Shown here: positions 4,937 to 6,682 of the stretch, in pieces
Layout: each line of letters opens with the position of its first letter
Numbering within the stretch: position 1 is the stretch's first letter
Source of the DNA: Acidobacteriota bacterium
Lineage (GTDB): Bacteria; Acidobacteriota; Vicinamibacteria; Vicinamibacterales; 2-12-FULL-66-21
Direction: 5' to 3'
DNA: 6,682 nucleotides
Assembly: GCA_013694845.1 (NCBI GenBank)
Contig: JACDBQ010000017.1
Span: 1 to 6,682 of the forward strand
Notes under the pieces: model-generated
The model's database searches: none
Told to the model about the DNA's origin: nothing
The model's input: the letters and a program-made list of their open reading frames with translations, nothing else
Position numbers and translations under genes: made by a program

Positions 4937-6682
4937 TTAGCCCACAGGAGTCATGACCCGTTCGTTGACGAATACCTCGATGACGTCACCGACCTTCACG
5001 TCGTTGTACTTCTCGAAGCCGATGCCGCACTCGAAGCCGGTTTTCACTTCCGAGACGTCGTCCTTGAATCGTCGGAGCGAACCGATCTTGCCTTCGTGCA
5101 CGACGGCGCCGTCGCGGATGAGGCGTGCCTGCGAATCGCCGGACCGCGTGATCCGGCCCTCGGTGACCATGCAGCCCGCAATCGTTCCGAACTTCGGCGT
5201 CCTGAAGGTCTCGCGGACCTGGGCTGCCCCGACGCGCACTTCCCTGAACGTCGGATCGAGCAGGCCGGCCATGGCCTTCTTCATCTCGTCCACGACGTTG
5301 TAAATGACGGAGTGGAGCCGGATCTCCACGTTCTCGCGATCCGCGACGTCCGCCGCGTTGCGATCCGGCCGCACGTTGAAGCCGATGATGATGGCATTGG
5401 ATGCGGTTGCCAGCAGCACGTCGGACTCGTTGATCGCGCCGACGCCGCTGTGAATGATCCGGACTTTCACCTTTTCGTCGCTCAGCTTCGTCAGCGTGTC
5501 GCCAAGTACTTCGGAGGAGCCCTGCACGTCCGCCTTGACGATGATCGGCAACTCCTTCATGCCGCCTTCGGTAATCTGGGCCTGGAGCGATTCGAGGGTG
5601 AGACGGCCGCCGCGGCTGCCGAGTGCCTTTTCCTTCGCCTGGGACTGTCGGAACATCGCAATCTGGCGTGCCTTCGCCGCGTCCGTCAGCGCCTGGAATG
5701 GGTCTCCCGGAACCGGAAGCCCGCCGAGCCCGAGGACCTCGACTGGCGTCGCCGGGCCGGCCACCTTGATCTGTCGCCCCCGATCATCGATCAGGGCGCG
5801 CACCTTGCCGACGATCGTGCCGGCGATCAGCGTGTCGCCGACGCGCAGCGTGCCGTCCTGCACCAGGATCGTGGCCACCGGACCGCGCCCTTTATCGAGC
5901 TTCGCCTCGAGCACCGTGCCCGACGCATTGCGCTTCGGGTTCGCCTTGAGATCGCTGATCTCGGTCACGAGCAGGATCATCTCGAGCAGCAACTCGAGGT
6001 TCTCCTTCTTCTTGGCCGACACTTCGACCATGACGGTCTGGCCGCCCCACGCTTCCGGCGTGAGACCGAGATCCGACAGCTCCTTCTTGACCAGCTCGGG
6101 ATTGGCGTTGGCCTTGTCGATCTTGTTGATTGCCACCAGGATCGGAACACCCGCCGCCCTCGCGTGGTCGATCGCTTCCTTGGTCTGCGGCATGACCCCG
6201 TCGTCTGCAGCAACGACGAGAATGACGACGTCGGTGACACGCGCGCCGCGGGCTCGCATCATGGTGAACGCTTCGTGACCTGGCGTGTCCAGGAACACGA
6301 CGTTGCGGTCGTTGACGTTCACCGCATACGCGCCGATGTGCTGAGTGATCCCTCCGGCTTCACGCTCGGCGACGCGAGCCGATCGGATCGCATCGAGCAG
6401 CGTCGTCTTGCCGTGGTCGACGTGGCCCATGACCGTGACCACCGGGGCACGGGTCACCCGGTCAGCCTCGTTGACGTCTTCGGCCTCGACCTGCAGCATC
6501 TCCTCTTCGAACGACTGCATCTTCACATCGGCGCCGAACTCGCGCGCCACCATTGCCGCCGTCTCGTCGTCGAGCGTGCTGTTGATGGTCACCATCATCC
6601 GGCGATCCATCAGCTTCTTCATGACGTCCTTCGCCTTGACGTCCAGCTTCGTGGCCAGGTCGGCGACGGTCATTCCTTCGGC
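4937..6682 (-). CDS. infB: Translation initiation factor IF-2, 5' end cut by window edge
   Basis: IF2 is the GTPase that places initiator fMet-tRNA on the 30S subunit and promotes 50S joining. The frame is open at the right edge (three codons, AEG, precede the ATG at 6673). That ATG is internal to a typical IF2N domain (EGMTVADLATKLDVKAKDVMKKLM), so the true start lies outside the window with the variable N-terminal region. Counting from that Met, the GTPase motifs are G1 GHVDHGKT (83-90), G2 GGITQHIG (107-114), G3 DTPGH (129-133), G4 NKID (183-186) and G5 SAK (219-221). Domain II follows (LEAKLDKGRGPVATILVQ), then domain III (about 370-470, PIIVKADVQGSSEVL). The C-terminal fMet-tRNA-binding domain ends in GFECGIGFEKYNDVKVGDVIEVF. 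All motifs are intact. It leads the visible cluster, probably behind nusA. Confidence 0.98.
   Translation of the reverse strand, partial: AEGMTVADLATKLDVKAKDVMKKLMDRRMMVTINSTLDDETAAMVAREFGADVKMQSFEEEMLQVEAEDVNEADRVTRAPVVTVMGHVDHGKTTLLDAIRSARVAEREAGGITQHIGAYAVNVNDRNVVFLDTPGHEAFTMMRARGARVTDVVILVVAADDGVMPQTKEAIDHARAAGVPILVAINKIDKANANPELVKKELSDLGLTPEAWGGQTVMVEVSAKKKENLELLLEMILLVTEISDLKANPKRNASGTVLEAKLDKGRGPVATILVQDGTLRVGDTLIAGTIVGKVRALIDDRGRQIKVAGPATPVEVLGLGGLPVPGDPFQALTDAAKARQIAMFRQSQAKEKALGSRGGRLTLESLQAQITEGGMKELPIIVKADVQGSSEVLGDTLTKLSDEKVKVRIIHSGVGAINESDVLLATASNAIIIGFNVRPDRNAADVADRENVEIRLHSVIYNVVDEMKKAMAGLLDPTFREVRVGAAQVRETFRTPKFGTIAGCMVTEGRITRSGDSQARLIRDGAVVHEGKIGSLRRFKDDVSEVKTGFECGIGFEKYNDVKVGDVIEVFVNERVMTPVG

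Noticed and set aside
5454..6278. Plus-strand ORF of 274 codons
   Set aside because: It is antisense to the conserved GTPase and central domains of infB. The peptide is Ser/Arg/Thr-rich low-complexity shadow sequence.

Overview
This is a single-direction block of bacterial housekeeping genes, all read on the minus strand. In transcription order it is infB (5' end cut by the right edge), rbfA, a DHH-family nanoRNase/phosphatase (nrnA), truB, rpsO and pnp (3' end cut by the left edge). This is the conserved translation/RNA-metabolism cluster that in many bacteria follows nusA. Genes fill almost the whole window. The largest gap is about 146 bases, between rpsO and pnp, and no tRNA, rRNA, CRISPR array, insertion sequence or transposase gene is visible.

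The organism is a high-GC bacterium (roughly 60-65% GC by eye). An nrnA-type DHH gene between rbfA and truB is found in several phyla and is absent from this position in E. coli. The IF2, NrnA and PNPase sequences, the GC content and the short GC-rich intergenic repeats would suit an Acidobacteriota-like soil or environmental lineage. That placement is an impression, not a demonstrated result.

Layout from right to left: infB (6682 to 4937) encodes the translation GTPase IF2. After 21 bases, rbfA (4915 to 4505) encodes the 30S maturation factor. It overlaps the start of nrnA (4527 to 3496) by 23 bases. An 83-base gap with degenerate 15-base repeats precedes truB (3412 to 2483), the tRNA psi55 synthase. 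An 81-base leader with a hairpin and a strong Shine-Dalgarno site precedes rpsO (2401 to 2132, GTG start), encoding ribosomal protein S15. A 146-base spacer with heptamer repeats and hairpins precedes pnp (1985 to beyond position 1), the phosphorolytic 3'-5' exoribonuclease. Together the genes couple translation initiation, 30S assembly, tRNA modification, clearance of short RNAs and mRNA turnover.

No new multi-gene system is present. The most unusual signal is a perfect 18-base inverted repeat with an 18-base spacer (54 bases in all), lying in frame inside the 3' part of truB. Each arm contains a 13-base GC-rich palindrome, so the element looks like a REP doublet (REPIN) domesticated into the coding sequence. 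Its spacer matches the rpsO leader in inverted orientation at 14 of 15 positions, so a long-range mRNA helix between the truB end and the rpsO leader is possible. Smaller points are the paired intergenic repeat tracts and a Glu in place of the usual motif II Asp in NrnA.
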